This document shows positions 7,872 through 17,254 of a DNA stretch of 33,503 nt, piece by piece. The position numbers and the translations under genes were made by a program. This stretch comes from an uncultured Lachnospiraceae bacterium (GTDB taxonomy: Bacteria > Bacillota > Clostridia > Lachnospirales > Lachnospiraceae): NCBI GenBank assembly GCA_947176965.1, contig CAMWSU010000023.1, positions 1 to 33,503 on the forward strand. Direction: 5' to 3'. Numbering within the stretch: position 1 is the stretch's first letter; every line of letters begins with the position of its first letter. The notes under the pieces are model-generated. The model was not told where the DNA came from and searched no databases. It was given only the letters and a program-made list of their open reading frames with translations.

Positions 7872-10298
7872 CTAACATTTTGTGTAAAAAAAGAAATCTG
7901 ATTGAGATGTTTCATTCGGATTATTTGCATCCCATGGATATTTATTTTCCACCTTTTTAGTCAAATTCCAATCGCTAAAATTGCAGGAAATATAATCCGT
8001 GAACTTTCTAAATTTAACATGTTGACTCTGTTGCTCTATATTTTTGTCCGTAGCATAAATAACTACGTATTTCTCCGCACTTGAAAATAAATTCCATAAA
8101 TAATCCTCAAATATATTATCCTCAACCAAGTGATATAATACATCTAACGAGATTGCCATATCATATTTTGATTGCAGCTCCAATCTTGCGGAATCATACC
8201 AAATAAACCGCTTATGTTCATCCGTTTCATATAGACGCTTACATTTATTTATCACGGATTGCGACACATCATAGCCCGTATATGCTTCCACTTGGAGCAA
8301 TTTAAGCTGATTACCATCTCCACAGCCCCACTCAACTATAGTTTTCACGGAATTTTCTGCTATAAACGTATTTAACACTTCCGCCTTAAACTCAGCCAAG
8401 TGATTATAGCTTCCGGAACCCGAATTTCCTCCCCTCCGATACCTTTTTTCCCAATATGAAACACTCGAAAAAGGCGCAGACATTTCTGCCTGAAGCTTGG
8501 CCGCCCCTTCAAATTTGTGCAATTGGAATATAGACATATCTATTTCCCCGCATAAATTTCTGGCTCTGCTTACATCCTCTTGATAGTTACTATCATCAAT
8601 CAGATTGTTTTCCTCGTCTTCTTTCAGATAAAACTCTTCATGTCCGTCCGCATATCTTAAATATTTTTTATCCTTTGTATGTATCCCTTTTACGAGTGAC
8701 CCAAACTTATAATCACGCGCCGCCCTGATCTTTTTTAGTCCGCCGGCGGAATAATAGGGCATCGACTGTATCTTAATAAACTCATGCTCCGTCACCTGCC
8801 ACTTTTTATTAATAACACTTTCTATGATTTCCGAAAATTGAACAAGTGAAAACATGCCGTTAACAGTCCCGGCTTCAAAATATGGCGAATCGACCATCAG
8901 AACCACGTGAATAGAATCTTCGCTCCATCTTCCTATTTTGAATCGTTCACTTCGCGGATTGACCTCCTCGTCAAACTTATAGACATTTTCCAATTCTTGT
9001 CCATGATCGCTCATAATTATTTTTGATGCACCATAATCCAACAGCGGATAATAAAAAGCAAACTGCTGATCAATATAATCTACGCACTCCTCATATCTTC
9101 GTACAAAACCATCATAAGAGGCTGCAGATATATCGTTATAAATATCTGTAACATAACCACAATAATGATGCTCATGAGCCTCAAGTGTCTGCACTATATA
9201 CATCGCATTGCGGTCGTTATCTAACAAATCACAGACCAATCTCCACAGATTAAACGGTAATATTGTACTTCCAATTTCTGACGAATAGGTATTAATCTCG
9301 GCAAAATAACTGTTTTTTACTTCTCCCATATATTTGAAATCGTATTCATTTTTTTTCAGGAAACGATATAGTGGGCTAGTTTCTTCGTCCACCACCTCAA
9401 GCAGATATGCCTTTTCATCCAGCAAATCTCTTCCGGAAAATATGGTCTGAATGGTGGTCGAGGTCTGAAGATTCTGCGTATATGCAAACTTGAAGTTCTT
9501 GGCATGATCGGCAATTTCTCTTATGCACTTCATCCGTTCAACATCTTTATAGCGCAACTGGTCTACCCAAAACACAATAATATCCTGCGTAGACTTCTGA
9601 GTCATTTTATGTCGGATATCTGATAAGAGCTTCAAGAGTTCTTCCCAGAAAGCTGTAAGTGTCCCCCCAAACTCCTCTGTATACATTTCAATAAACTTAT
9701 GCGCGTATACAAAATCTCTCAACACAAGGTAACGTCCAATCAATCTGCGCAGCAATAACTCTCTTTTCACAGGATCTGTTTCATCTTCATACTTCTTCCG
9801 CCCATAATAAACATCAATATAGTAGCTTGAAGCACCCTGCGGGACATAAAACGCCGCATCTAGATAAATATCATGTTTCTCAAGCATGTCATATATATCG
9901 ATAATCTCCCCCCTAAAGTCCGCCTCCTGTAATTCACGAAGCATATCACGCCTATGTTTATAAGACGATATTACTATAATATCAATTTTATAATCACCAA
10001 TCGCATCCGGCAAAATATATGATATTCCCGTATCAACCGATTCTTTTGGATTCTTATCGATAATATATTTGAAATTAATATCAACGCCCTTTTGCCACAG
10101 CGTTTTTAACAGTTCACTTGTGTGAACCCCGCCGCCACGGAAAGCTAACACTTTGTCTTTTCCACATTTCGCCATTTCATCCGCTATCGTTTTTCTGATG
10201 ATACCGGCCCGCTTAATATAATAGGGCAATTGGATATCCTCAAAATACAGCGCATGCTTTTTCATTAATGATTCAAGAATGGAATCCAGCTTATTCAT
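7872..10298 (-). CDS. Three-domain fusion: Rossmann domain, sulfatase/phosphotransferase-fold domain, SAM methyltransferase
   Basis: An 808-residue soluble protein. Residues 48-140 look like a Rossmann domain (LAFRGGGVHTSELL). Residues 238-570 resemble the alkaline-phosphatase/sulfatase superfamily: an Asp in FWVDQLR (246), a Thr-rich candidate nucleophile segment TSTTIQTIFSG (279-289), a metal-type SDHGQE (430-435), and a sulfatase-like end, KYLRYADGHEEFYLKEDE. Residues 610-805 are a class I methyltransferase with EWGCGDGNQ (656-664) and SLDVLYHL. No membrane helix is evident, unlike lipid-A phosphoethanolamine transferases or LTA synthase. The ATG at 10298 follows GAGGAG and overlaps the deacetylase stop by 8 bases; an upstream GTG is less likely. 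Adjacent phosphonate genes make transfer or trimming of a phosphonate headgroup, coupled to methylation, a reasonable guess. The exact reaction is unknown. Confidence 0.75.
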   Translation of the reverse strand: MNKLDSILESLMKKHALYFEDIQLPYYIKRAGIIRKTIADEMAKCGKDKVLAFRGGGVHTSELLKTLWQKGVDINFKYIIDKNPKESVDTGISYILPDAIGDYKIDIIVISSYKHRRDMLRELQEADFRGEIIDIYDMLEKHDIYLDAAFYVPQGASSYYIDVYYGRKKYEDETDPVKRELLLRRLIGRYLVLRDFVYAHKFIEMYTEEFGGTLTAFWEELLKLLSDIRHKMTQKSTQDIIVFWVDQLRYKDVERMKCIREIADHAKNFKFAYTQNLQTSTTIQTIFSGRDLLDEKAYLLEVVDEETSPLYRFLKKNEYDFKYMGEVKNSYFAEINTYSSEIGSTILPFNLWRLVCDLLDNDRNAMYIVQTLEAHEHHYCGYVTDIYNDISAASYDGFVRRYEECVDYIDQQFAFYYPLLDYGASKIIMSDHGQELENVYKFDEEVNPRSERFKIGRWSEDSIHVVLMVDSPYFEAGTVNGMFSLVQFSEIIESVINKKWQVTEHEFIKIQSMPYYSAGGLKKIRAARDYKFGSLVKGIHTKDKKYLRYADGHEEFYLKEDEENNLIDDSNYQEDVSRARNLCGEIDMSIFQLHKFEGAAKLQAEMSAPFSSVSYWEKRYRRGGNSGSGSYNHLAEFKAEVLNTFIAENSVKTIVEWGCGDGNQLKLLQVEAYTGYDVSQSVINKCKRLYETDEHKRFIWYDSARLELQSKYDMAISLDVLYHLVEDNIFEDYLWNLFSSAEKYVVIYATDKNIEQQSQHVKFRKFTDYISCNFSDWNLTKKVENKYPWDANNPNETSQSDFFFYTKC

Positions 10299-10968
10299 AT
10301 TTTTTCTCCTCACCTTTTCTTAACAACATCTTCAATGGAATTTTCACTTCCTGATAGCATTCCGCATATGCAACGTTCTGATATGCACCGCGATATGCAT
10401 TTAAGCCTAGCGCCATTTGAATATATGGCACATTTTTCAATTGGCTCTCATATATCCCTATCAAATTCTTCTTTTTATCGATAAACGATGTAATATCCAA
10501 AAAACGGGACGGATTCTCTAATGGTGTCCAAACTTCATATTGTAAAATAACTGCACCGCGTTTAAGCTTTTTATGATATTTATAAAGTGAAAAAACAAAT
10601 TGTCTGTATATATTCCGATGATCTTTATGTCCGTCTTTTTTTTGTGGGACAAAAATAATGTCATACTTAGACACATCAAGACTCCGAAACATAGACTTTG
10701 CCTTATCCACCGTTCCGTCAGTAATATTCAGCATGATCCTTTGTTTTACATTACAAAAATCCATTGCGTTCTTAAATTCTTTCATACGGATTCTCTTGAT
10801 CACAGATGATGGCAGCTGTGTCCTGCATTTGCTGCCGTCAGTACACAGACACACATCACACTGCATACCATATGTACACAATATTCCGCCGCACGCAATG
10901 CTTTCATCATCGGGATGTGGTGATATAATCAATATCCTATCCGTAGCTTTCACGTTTAAGTTTTTCAT
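10291..10968 (-). CDS. PIG-L family N-acetyl-sugar deacetylase
   Basis: A 225-residue LmbE/PIG-L protein. The zinc-site motif PHPDDE lies near the N-terminus (RILIISPHPDDESIACGG) and the third zinc ligand appears in DGHKDHRN about 100 residues later. Family members remove N-acetyl groups from GlcNAc-linked substrates, releasing acetate. Here it probably de-N-acetylates a sugar of the glycan or its lipid- or nucleotide-linked precursor, producing a free amine. The ATG at 10968 was chosen because AGGGAGGGG lies 8 bases before it; an in-frame ATG 12 codons upstream has no such signal. It overlaps the start of the 808-residue fusion gene, so the two are probably translationally coupled. Confidence 0.87.
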   Translation of the reverse strand: MKNLNVKATDRILIISPHPDDESIACGGILCTYGMQCDVCLCTDGSKCRTQLPSSVIKRIRMKEFKNAMDFCNVKQRIMLNITDGTVDKAKSMFRSLDVSKYDIIFVPQKKDGHKDHRNIYRQFVFSLYKYHKKLKRGAVILQYEVWTPLENPSRFLDITSFIDKKKNLIGIYESQLKNVPYIQMALGLNAYRGAYQNVAYAECYQEVKIPLKMLLRKGEEKKYE

Positions 10969-11013
10969 ATGGCCATGCCCCTCCCTTTCAAATATCCCAT
11001 ACATTGATAGAAC

Positions 11014-11952
11014 CTAAATATAAAAGCCAAAATATTTCTGCATTCTTGTAAGCTGCACATCATTATTATCCCCATTTCTGCTAAGATTGACCATAGACAA
11101 GCTTAAGTTTTGGGCCTCTTCCCTATATACATACCAGCCATCGGACGATTTCAACTGCATGACTTTCAGCTTCGCCAAACGAACCATATAATTCAGCCAC
11201 ACATCGTCAGCTGTCGGACACAGAATCCCGCTTAATTTTTTGTCAAGACATATCCTTGGCATTTTCCATATAGGAATCAGCGTTCCGGCTCCAGAAGTAA
11301 AGAAGAGAGATTCGTGTTCAGATTCTTTCACTTTCGAAAAAAACTTGCACCACTTAGAATAAAAAATCCAACCGTTATATGGATAAGGCTCCCCCGTCAC
11401 TTTATGTTTTATCAAATGCGCCCGACTGCAAACAACAGCATTTGGATGATGTGTATAAGCGTGTACCAAATTTTCCAACAAGTGCTCAGAATAGTATATA
11501 TCATCATCAATTGTTACAAGTAATGCCTCCGGAAAACGCTTCATTGTCTCATAATACTTCTTATGTGATCGCAGGTTGTCACAATATCTGATCTCTAACC
11601 CTCGCTTTCTTTGTTCCAGCAGGCTATCCGGCAATACTGCATTCCGAAATTCATCCTTTGCCAGCCATAAAATAATCTTATCCGGCTTATAAGTCTGCCT
11701 GAGCACACTTTCGACTGTCAGATAAACCGAATCAATTCTGCTGGGAATCGTGGTAAGACTTACAATCAATTCCCTTTTCCGATTCTTCTTCTGATTTAAC
11801 CCCGAAGCATTTCTCTTAACCAGTGAATAATAACGCCGGATCATCCTTTCACAAAAGCGGTTAACTTTATCCTGCTTTATAAATTTTATGCTATAACATA
11901 CTTTCCGTAACACATGACACATTCTAACCACAACATCGCGCTCCCCAAACAT
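11014..11952 (-). CDS. Glycosyltransferase (GT-A type, 'SLTTIPSRI' family)
   Basis: A 312-residue predicted glycosyltransferase. After a basic N-terminal stretch of about 60 residues comes the nucleotide-sugar domain start IVSLTTIPSRID, then VESVLRQTYKPDKIILWL and a DxD-like metal site in VTIDDDIYYSE. Such proteins are common in capsule and cell-wall polysaccharide clusters. The donor and linkage cannot be read from sequence. The ribosome binding site (CAGG, about 12 bases from the ATG) is weak for this locus, although only 18 bp separate it from the preceding gene, so coupling is likely. Confidence 0.75.
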   Translation of the reverse strand: MFGERDVVVRMCHVLRKVCYSIKFIKQDKVNRFCERMIRRYYSLVKRNASGLNQKKNRKRELIVSLTTIPSRIDSVYLTVESVLRQTYKPDKIILWLAKDEFRNAVLPDSLLEQRKRGLEIRYCDNLRSHKKYYETMKRFPEALLVTIDDDIYYSEHLLENLVHAYTHHPNAVVCSRAHLIKHKVTGEPYPYNGWIFYSKWCKFFSKVKESEHESLFFTSGAGTLIPIWKMPRICLDKKLSGILCPTADDVWLNYMVRLAKLKVMQLKSSDGWYVYREEAQNLSLSMVNLSRNGDNNDVQLTRMQKYFGFYI

Positions 11953-11970
11953 TTTTCGATGTTACCTGTT

Positions 11971-13071
11971 TCATTCGCCTTTTGTTATATAATCAATTAC
12001 ATTTTTGAAATTTGTCTCTATCGAGCAAGCTTTCTTAAAAACGTCTCGAATCTCATCACAAGCCTGTTGTTTCGTTTTCTTTTCATAAACATCATTGTAG
12101 AATTCAACGACTCGGTTTATTTCTATCGGATCATCGTTTTGAGGAAATTCGCATATATATTTTTTTGTTTCATTGTTGTAAATATCTAAGCGCACCGAAG
12201 TAACAATCGGAATGCCTTTCGCCCCATATTCCTTTGACTTGAGTGAACTCACCGACTGAATATTTACCCTGTGACACCCAAAGCAGTCTGCTGCAACATC
12301 ACATAGGTCATAAATATGATTGAGCTCCTCTCCTTTCAAAACCCCGTGGAAGACTACACTTTCCTCAATGCCATATTTTTTTGTCACCTCTTGCAGATAA
12401 CTTCTCTCTTCTCCATCTCCTACCATATGTAAAACAACTTTTTTATCATGCGCCTCCTCATTATAAATCTTTAATCCCTCTATAAGCCGGTCATATCCAT
12501 GCCATTTTGCAAAAGTCGAAACACATGCGATATGGATCGCCCCATCACTGCAGTTTACCGTTCTCACTTTGACATTGTCATAATCCACTCCATTATTAAT
12601 ATGCAATGTCCTTTTTCCGAAAACGCTTTTTTCAGGCGCCGACACCAGCACGATTCTATCTAAATAACGCCTTGCGCAGCGTATCGCGCAAATGCTCTGA
12701 AGATAAAACAAAAAACCGCTCCCTTTTACATACTGATCCTTAAACGGGTATGTCGGTATTTCAAGAAGTACTTTTCCCTTTGGATTTTCTTTCTTATACT
12801 TTTTAAGCAGCCTGACAAAACTCCTGTCCGCTGCGTCAAAACGGAGATACATGAAATCAATTTGCTTTGGAAGAGAAATCTTATCCCATTTTCCGTTTGA
12901 AATTCTTCTGCCTCCGGGTAAAACAATATTTCCACCCTTAGGGCTTCTTAAAAAAACTTTACACCCCGCATTCTCAAAACATTTTTTCTGCGTTTCAATT
13001 TTATTTACAACGCCATATGATTTATTTCTCATATACCGATCTCGCATAGAACAATATAATATTCTTTTCAT
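11971..13071 (-). CDS. GT4-like glycosyltransferase with non-canonical donor motif
   Basis: A 366-residue GT-B type protein. The C-terminal half has the expected pattern: IACVSTFAKWHGYDRLIEGL, VLHMVGDGEERSYL and VVFHGVLKGEELNHIYDLCD. The usual E-x7-E donor motif is replaced by SVSSLKSKEYGAKGIP, retaining only the second Glu. The ATG at 13071 follows GGGAG and starts MKRILYCSMRD; an upstream in-frame GTG would add eight residues inside the previous gene's end region. Its neighbours on both sides are also glycosyltransferases, consistent with sequential assembly of one oligosaccharide on the cytoplasmic face. Donor sugar is unknown. Confidence 0.75.
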   Translation of the reverse strand: MKRILYCSMRDRYMRNKSYGVVNKIETQKKCFENAGCKVFLRSPKGGNIVLPGGRRISNGKWDKISLPKQIDFMYLRFDAADRSFVRLLKKYKKENPKGKVLLEIPTYPFKDQYVKGSGFLFYLQSICAIRCARRYLDRIVLVSAPEKSVFGKRTLHINNGVDYDNVKVRTVNCSDGAIHIACVSTFAKWHGYDRLIEGLKIYNEEAHDKKVVLHMVGDGEERSYLQEVTKKYGIEESVVFHGVLKGEELNHIYDLCDVAADCFGCHRVNIQSVSSLKSKEYGAKGIPIVTSVRLDIYNNETKKYICEFPQNDDPIEINRVVEFYNDVYEKKTKQQACDEIRDVFKKACSIETNFKNVIDYITKGE

Positions 13072-13096
13072 ACGAATCTCCCTTGCCCACAACACC

Positions 13097-14143
13097 CTAT
13101 AATAGTCCCGTCGCGTCTTTTAGCTTCTCCGCGAAAACATCCAGTCCGTAACTCAACCTGATTTCCTCATGAAGGCGTTCCCTCTGTTTTCTGCCTTTAT
13201 ATTTCAGTGCCATCTCCGTTAACTGCAAAAGCGCCGTCTCTGCTGTTTTATCACGCAGGATACAAACACCATCCTGCCTTTTTCTAACAAGCTCGTTGAT
13301 TGCGCCCACTCGGTACCCAACAACCGGAACCCCTGCAGACAAACTCTCCAAAGTAACCATTTCATACCCCTCATAGCTGCTTGGAAGATAAAACACATCC
13401 GCCTGATTATAGTACCCGTTCAGTTTTTCAATCGGCACCTTGGTATACACTTCCGTATACTGCCTATTTGCAAATAGCCTTGTTTTGTCCTTTTCTGACT
13501 GCGTCACGATCATTAATCTATAACCATGAGACATTTCTATAAAGGCTGATAACTGCAATAATTCCTTAACTCCCTTGCCCGTTACAAGCCGGCCCATATA
13601 AAGAATGGTTATACTGTCGCTGCTTTCTATGCGATCCGATATAGGATAGAACAATCTGCAGTCAACCGGATTTTGAAGCACCTTCATTTTGGTTGATGAA
13701 ACATGATACAGATCCGCATATTCTCTTTTTACATGATCCGCCACGCATATAACTTTCCGTGCCCGATGCGCGCCAATAGATTCCATTATGCTCTCCTTTG
13801 ATGCTTCATAATAGTCCCGGCTTGCTAAACATCTACGGTACTCCAGCATATTCCCATGCGCCCAAAGATAATCCGCTTTGACAAAGGGCGCTTGAAACCC
13901 GTTTGAGATCACATAGTCGCCTTTCCTTTTTCGAAATGCAACATAAAGTGAATAGCCGATCGCCTTTATCACCCTGTTCTCTACAAGCCAGCGCTTCCAT
14001 CCTCCGCTTTCTTTTAGCAGCGCATCACTTACAATAATTACTTCATATTTTCCTGAAAGGACATCCTCTACATACTTCACAACCCGCTCAACACCGCCTG
14101 AAATAGATGTTCCATTCCAAGAAACAAAATAGACTTTATTCAT
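13097..14143 (-). CDS. Glycosyltransferase family 4
   Basis: A 348-residue retaining GT-B glycosyltransferase. The N-terminal domain begins KVYFVSWNGTSISGGVERV, with the Gly-Gly loop typical of GT4. The C-terminal domain has ILYMGRLVTGKGVKELL and a complete E-x7-E motif in EGYEMVTLESLSAGVPVVG. Length is usual. The ATG at 14143 is 8 bp after the upstream GT2 stop codon and the gene ends 25 bp before the next start, so it is embedded in the operon. The specific sugar transferred cannot be assigned from sequence. Confidence 0.85.
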   Translation of the reverse strand: MNKVYFVSWNGTSISGGVERVVKYVEDVLSGKYEVIIVSDALLKESGGWKRWLVENRVIKAIGYSLYVAFRKRKGDYVISNGFQAPFVKADYLWAHGNMLEYRRCLASRDYYEASKESIMESIGAHRARKVICVADHVKREYADLYHVSSTKMKVLQNPVDCRLFYPISDRIESSDSITILYMGRLVTGKGVKELLQLSAFIEMSHGYRLMIVTQSEKDKTRLFANRQYTEVYTKVPIEKLNGYYNQADVFYLPSSYEGYEMVTLESLSAGVPVVGYRVGAINELVRKRQDGVCILRDKTAETALLQLTEMALKYKGRKQRERLHEEIRLSYGLDVFAEKLKDATGLL

Positions 14144-14151
14144 AACTGCTC

Positions 14152-15036
14152 CTATATTTTTTTGTTATCCGTTTTTATGTTTCTCTTTATTTCAAACCAT
14201 ATATACCGCATCAAGATCATATATTTGTGACTGCAAACCATTCGTTTTGATCTCATAAAGTCATAATGCTTGTCCAAAAAGTGTTTTGTATTTTTATAAC
14301 GCCCCCAATAATAACGCACTCCGGCTCTTTTTTTTGTGTTTCTATCAGATATTTTCCGCGGATAATTAATTTGACATGCATTCGGTGCAAAATAGCATGG
14401 TATGCCGATTTTTGCCGCCTGCATAACGAAGTCAGTCTCTTCTCTAAATGAATTCCCGCCCCGATACGACCTATCAAAGGACAGTTTCCTTGCGCTTTCG
14501 GAGGATATCATAAAACATGCGTGTACCATATCCACTTTTGTCAGCTTGGTATAATATACACTGGAATCAGTCGCCATGGATTCCATGTCAAAGAACCGAT
14601 ATCCTTCATCCGCAGAATGTATTTCTGTCGCGCGAATATGCCGTTCTATGTGTCTTATCTGATGTTCCTCCCACAAATAAATCGGACGTGCACACATAAT
14701 CGAACCGGGTCGATCTTTTATATAATTCAATAAGCTCGGAATCGTTCCATCCGTAATGAAAGAATCATCATCCCCAAAATAAATATAGGGATAACGTGCA
14801 AGGTGAATTCCCCTGTTCTTCGAATATGTCTGCCGCCTGTTCGACCGATTTCGCTTAATAACCAAACAGGGAATCTTTTCTTTCAACTTATGCAATACTT
14901 TTTGCGTACCGTCCGCAGAACAATCATCTATTACAATGATTTCGCCCACACCATCCTGCATATACGACGGAATGGTTTTGGCAAGAATATGCGCCCGATT
15001 ATAACTGGGGATAATCACACTAACTAATTTTTCCAC
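14152..15036 (-). CDS. Glycosyltransferase family 2
   Basis: A 294-residue inverting GT-A enzyme. The N-terminus VSVIIPSYNRAHIL and IIVIDDCSADGT form the nucleotide-binding region. The metal-binding motif appears as YFGDDDSF, and HACFMISSESARKLSFD with SFREETDFVMQA gives the usual acceptor-side acidic residues. The C-terminus is basic (ending NIKTDNKKI), which could help it sit on the membrane surface, but no hydrophobic helix is evident. It lies between a GT-B enzyme and a GT4. Substrate unknown. Confidence 0.85.
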   Translation of the reverse strand: MEKLVSVIIPSYNRAHILAKTIPSYMQDGVGEIIVIDDCSADGTQKVLHKLKEKIPCLVIKRNRSNRRQTYSKNRGIHLARYPYIYFGDDDSFITDGTIPSLLNYIKDRPGSIMCARPIYLWEEHQIRHIERHIRATEIHSADEGYRFFDMESMATDSSVYYTKLTKVDMVHACFMISSESARKLSFDRSYRGGNSFREETDFVMQAAKIGIPCYFAPNACQINYPRKISDRNTKKRAGVRYYWGRYKNTKHFLDKHYDFMRSKRMVCSHKYMILMRYIWFEIKRNIKTDNKKI

Positions 15037-15079
15037 GTATACTCTATTTCCTCCCTTCCCTCATTCTTTCTAAAAGCTC

Positions 15080-16108
15080 CTACAAGATTTCAAGCAATTT
15101 TTGTTGTATGATTTGGGCACTGTTATAAAGTTTTACTTCCCGATATGCATCTGCCCCCAATGAAAGATTCTGTTTCCGTCCTGCTTCATAAGCTTTTATC
15201 ATGGTCTCTTTTAACTTGGTTTCATGCTCCTTTTCAGAGCGGTAATGATACTGATATACGTATGCTTTATCCACATAATCCCTTGCCATGGCAATGTCCG
15301 GAATGATCACGGGTTTCCTGCAGGAAAACGCCGCGATCATCGCACCGGAATTCATGCTGCTTCGTTTGTCATATGGTAATACCACGACATCCGCTGTCTG
15401 CATGTAATCAAACACCTTGCAGTCGGGAATATATTGAAAATCCAATCGGATGCGCCGGTTGCCTTCGCATAAAGATTTGATTTTTTTTGCATACTGCACA
15501 TTCACCGGATTTCCCGCAATCACTAACACTGCATTTCTGTCCTTCAAATCATGAAAGGTACGAATGAGCATTTCCAAATTTTTATACGGCCGGATGTTAC
15601 CAAAATACAAAAAAACAAACGAGTCATCTGTCAAAGGCGCCACGTCACATTTTTCGGGCAGATAATTGTTACAGTAATTAATATGAGGAATGTAGACCGC
15701 CTTTTTCAAAATTCCTGATCTGTTTCCCACAAGGCGGGCAAGTTCTTTCCTACTGGCATGTGATAAGAGAATAATGTCTGTGGAAACTCTGCACATAAAA
15801 TAAAGATCGTTCCTGCCTTTTTTTATCTCTCCACTATGAGGCAGTACGTTATGAAACGTCCAAACAATTTTTTTTTGCAACACTCTTCCCAGCAGCAATG
15901 TGAATCTATCCATAGCAGTCAACTCATTTTCATACCAATTCAGGAAGATGCAAGAGCTCTTCCAAATTGCACTAAAAGCACTTTTTTTATGTTCGTAAGG
16001 AATGAGAGCTGCATATTTTTCTAATATCCGCTGTATATTGACAATGTACGCATTTTGGCTCTTATACGGAAAAAAAGCTATGCGTTTTCTATGCTTTCCC
16101 TTTTTCAT
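15080..16108 (-). CDS. GT-B glycosyltransferase, paralogue of the C-terminal half of the right-arm fusion
   Basis: A 342-residue GT-B type protein beginning MKKGKHRKRIAFFPYKSQ. It shares IVWTFHNVLPH, YFMCRVSTDIILLS, FLYFGNIRPYKNLEMLIRTF and the block VVLPYDKRSSMNSGAMIAAF with two right-arm proteins. By eye it is roughly three-quarters identical to the C-terminal half of the fusion at 22042-24018 and more distant from 26486-27508. The usual E-x7-E is replaced by this Ser-rich NSGAMIAAF segment, as in all three copies. The ATG at 16108 was chosen, with AGAAGGG upstream; a GTG three codons earlier is an alternative. Presence of close relatives in both arms suggests that both glycans share one linkage. 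Confidence 0.8.
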   Translation of the reverse strand: MKKGKHRKRIAFFPYKSQNAYIVNIQRILEKYAALIPYEHKKSAFSAIWKSSCIFLNWYENELTAMDRFTLLLGRVLQKKIVWTFHNVLPHSGEIKKGRNDLYFMCRVSTDIILLSHASRKELARLVGNRSGILKKAVYIPHINYCNNYLPEKCDVAPLTDDSFVFLYFGNIRPYKNLEMLIRTFHDLKDRNAVLVIAGNPVNVQYAKKIKSLCEGNRRIRLDFQYIPDCKVFDYMQTADVVVLPYDKRSSMNSGAMIAAFSCRKPVIIPDIAMARDYVDKAYVYQYHYRSEKEHETKLKETMIKAYEAGRKQNLSLGADAYREVKLYNSAQIIQQKLLEIL

Positions 16109-16151
16109 TATCAGCACCCTTCTGTCTTGTTCATCAACACTATTCTCTATT

Positions 16152-17054
16152 CTAAATCTTCCATTTCACAATGAGACAAATTCTGCTGCAAAACACCATA
16201 TAAAACACATAGGGATACCGTAACAGTCCATACTTTTTGGTATGAGTCATTTTTCCGACAATTTCACGAATATGCGAAAAGCGAAGTTCCTGCAGCATAT
16301 CAAACAGCGGATGCTCCATTCGAAAACGCGCCGGATAATATTGGCAGAGCGTGTAAATTCCTTTACCGACACGTCTAAATTTTTTCAGCATGGCTTTATG
16401 TCCTCTTGGCGGATGGATCACGAGTAATCGCTCACTGTAGCGCCTCTTATATTTCCGATTCCTGCACACCCTGTTTCCAAACTCGGTGTCACCGCCCGAA
16501 AACAGTCTGCGGTCAAATCCGCCAACTTCCTCTATAACCCGGCGCTTTACCATCACATTTACTGTCTGCGCCTGTAATTCATGCCGATTGTATACGGCGA
16601 ATGCTGTTGCATATTCATAATCATCCGCCAGCGAATGTATCATCCTTTCGTCGATTACCGTCTTTCCTCCGACATAATCATATTCCTGTAATTGATGGAG
16701 ACCCTCTTTTAACCAGTCGGAATCCGGCAGGACGTCTGCATCCGTAAATGCAATAAATTCGCCTTTAGAAAGTTCAAGCGCTTTATTACGTGCTGCATAA
16801 GATCCTCCCTGCGGTATGATATCAACGCATATTGCCCGATACTTATCACAGATTGCATGGATTTCTTTTGCTCCGCCGTCATTTGCCACAATAATCTCAT
16901 ATGCTTGCGAATCCAGTGATGATCTGCGCAGTGCCCGGAGTGTTCGATCTAATCCCCATGTATCACGATATACGGGAATAATAACGCTCAAAAATCCCGT
17001 CACATCTTCATTCTGAAATATAACCTGATTATGTTTGGTTTTTACGTTTTTCAC
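16152..17054 (-). CDS. Glycosyltransferase family 2
   Basis: A 300-residue GT-A enzyme. It shows LSVIIPVYRDTWGLDRTLRA, IIVANDGGAKE, the conserved GGSYAARNKAL segment and the metal-binding FTDADVLP, then GGFDRRLFSGGDTEFGNRV with the catalytic-type acidic residues. Start is GTG at 17054, overlapping by four bases (GTGA) the stop codon of a degraded glycosyltransferase fragment, a typical coupling arrangement kept after the upstream gene decayed. The C-terminal 25 residues are moderately hydrophobic (YPYVFYMVFCSRICLIV) and may associate with the membrane, though this is not clearly a transmembrane helix. Donor unknown. Confidence 0.83.
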   Translation of the reverse strand: MKNVKTKHNQVIFQNEDVTGFLSVIIPVYRDTWGLDRTLRALRRSSLDSQAYEIIVANDGGAKEIHAICDKYRAICVDIIPQGGSYAARNKALELSKGEFIAFTDADVLPDSDWLKEGLHQLQEYDYVGGKTVIDERMIHSLADDYEYATAFAVYNRHELQAQTVNVMVKRRVIEEVGGFDRRLFSGGDTEFGNRVCRNRKYKRRYSERLLVIHPPRGHKAMLKKFRRVGKGIYTLCQYYPARFRMEHPLFDMLQELRFSHIREIVGKMTHTKKYGLLRYPYVFYMVFCSRICLIVKWKI

Positions 17055-17242
17055 TTATCCAGAGCCTCTCTATATTTTGTCACCAACGTTTCGGCATGCC
17101 TCCCCGGATCGTGCTGTTCCCTGATCCGTTCCACACTTTTTTGCGCTTTTTTTACGAGCTGTTCCGGATGCCCCAAAATATCTTCTGTGACACAAGATGG
17201 TCGTTTTTTGTTATCTTCCTGCTGTCCCGGCAGGTTCTGCCT
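17051..17242 (-). pseudogene. C-terminal fragment of a GT4-like glycosyltransferase
   Basis: Between the genes at 17255-18397 and 16152-17054 an open frame of 63 codons encodes EDILGHPEQLVKKAQ and, further on, REQHDPGRHAETLVTKYREA. This resembles the C-terminal helix region of GT4 enzymes and is comparable to the end of the neighbouring protein (EEILEQPDEIERKGINSLKR). It has no start codon, no ribosome binding site and no catalytic part. A TGA interrupts the frame just upstream at 17243-17245. It is best read as what remains after deletion or replacement of a glycosyltransferase gene that once preceded the GT2 at 16152. Confidence 0.7.
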
Positions 17243-17254
17243 TCATAAGCTGCT

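Noticed and set aside
9908-9925. CCTAAAG sequence resembling a half-arm of the recombination site
   Set aside because: Only seven bases match and there is no paired arm or spacer, so it is not a third site.
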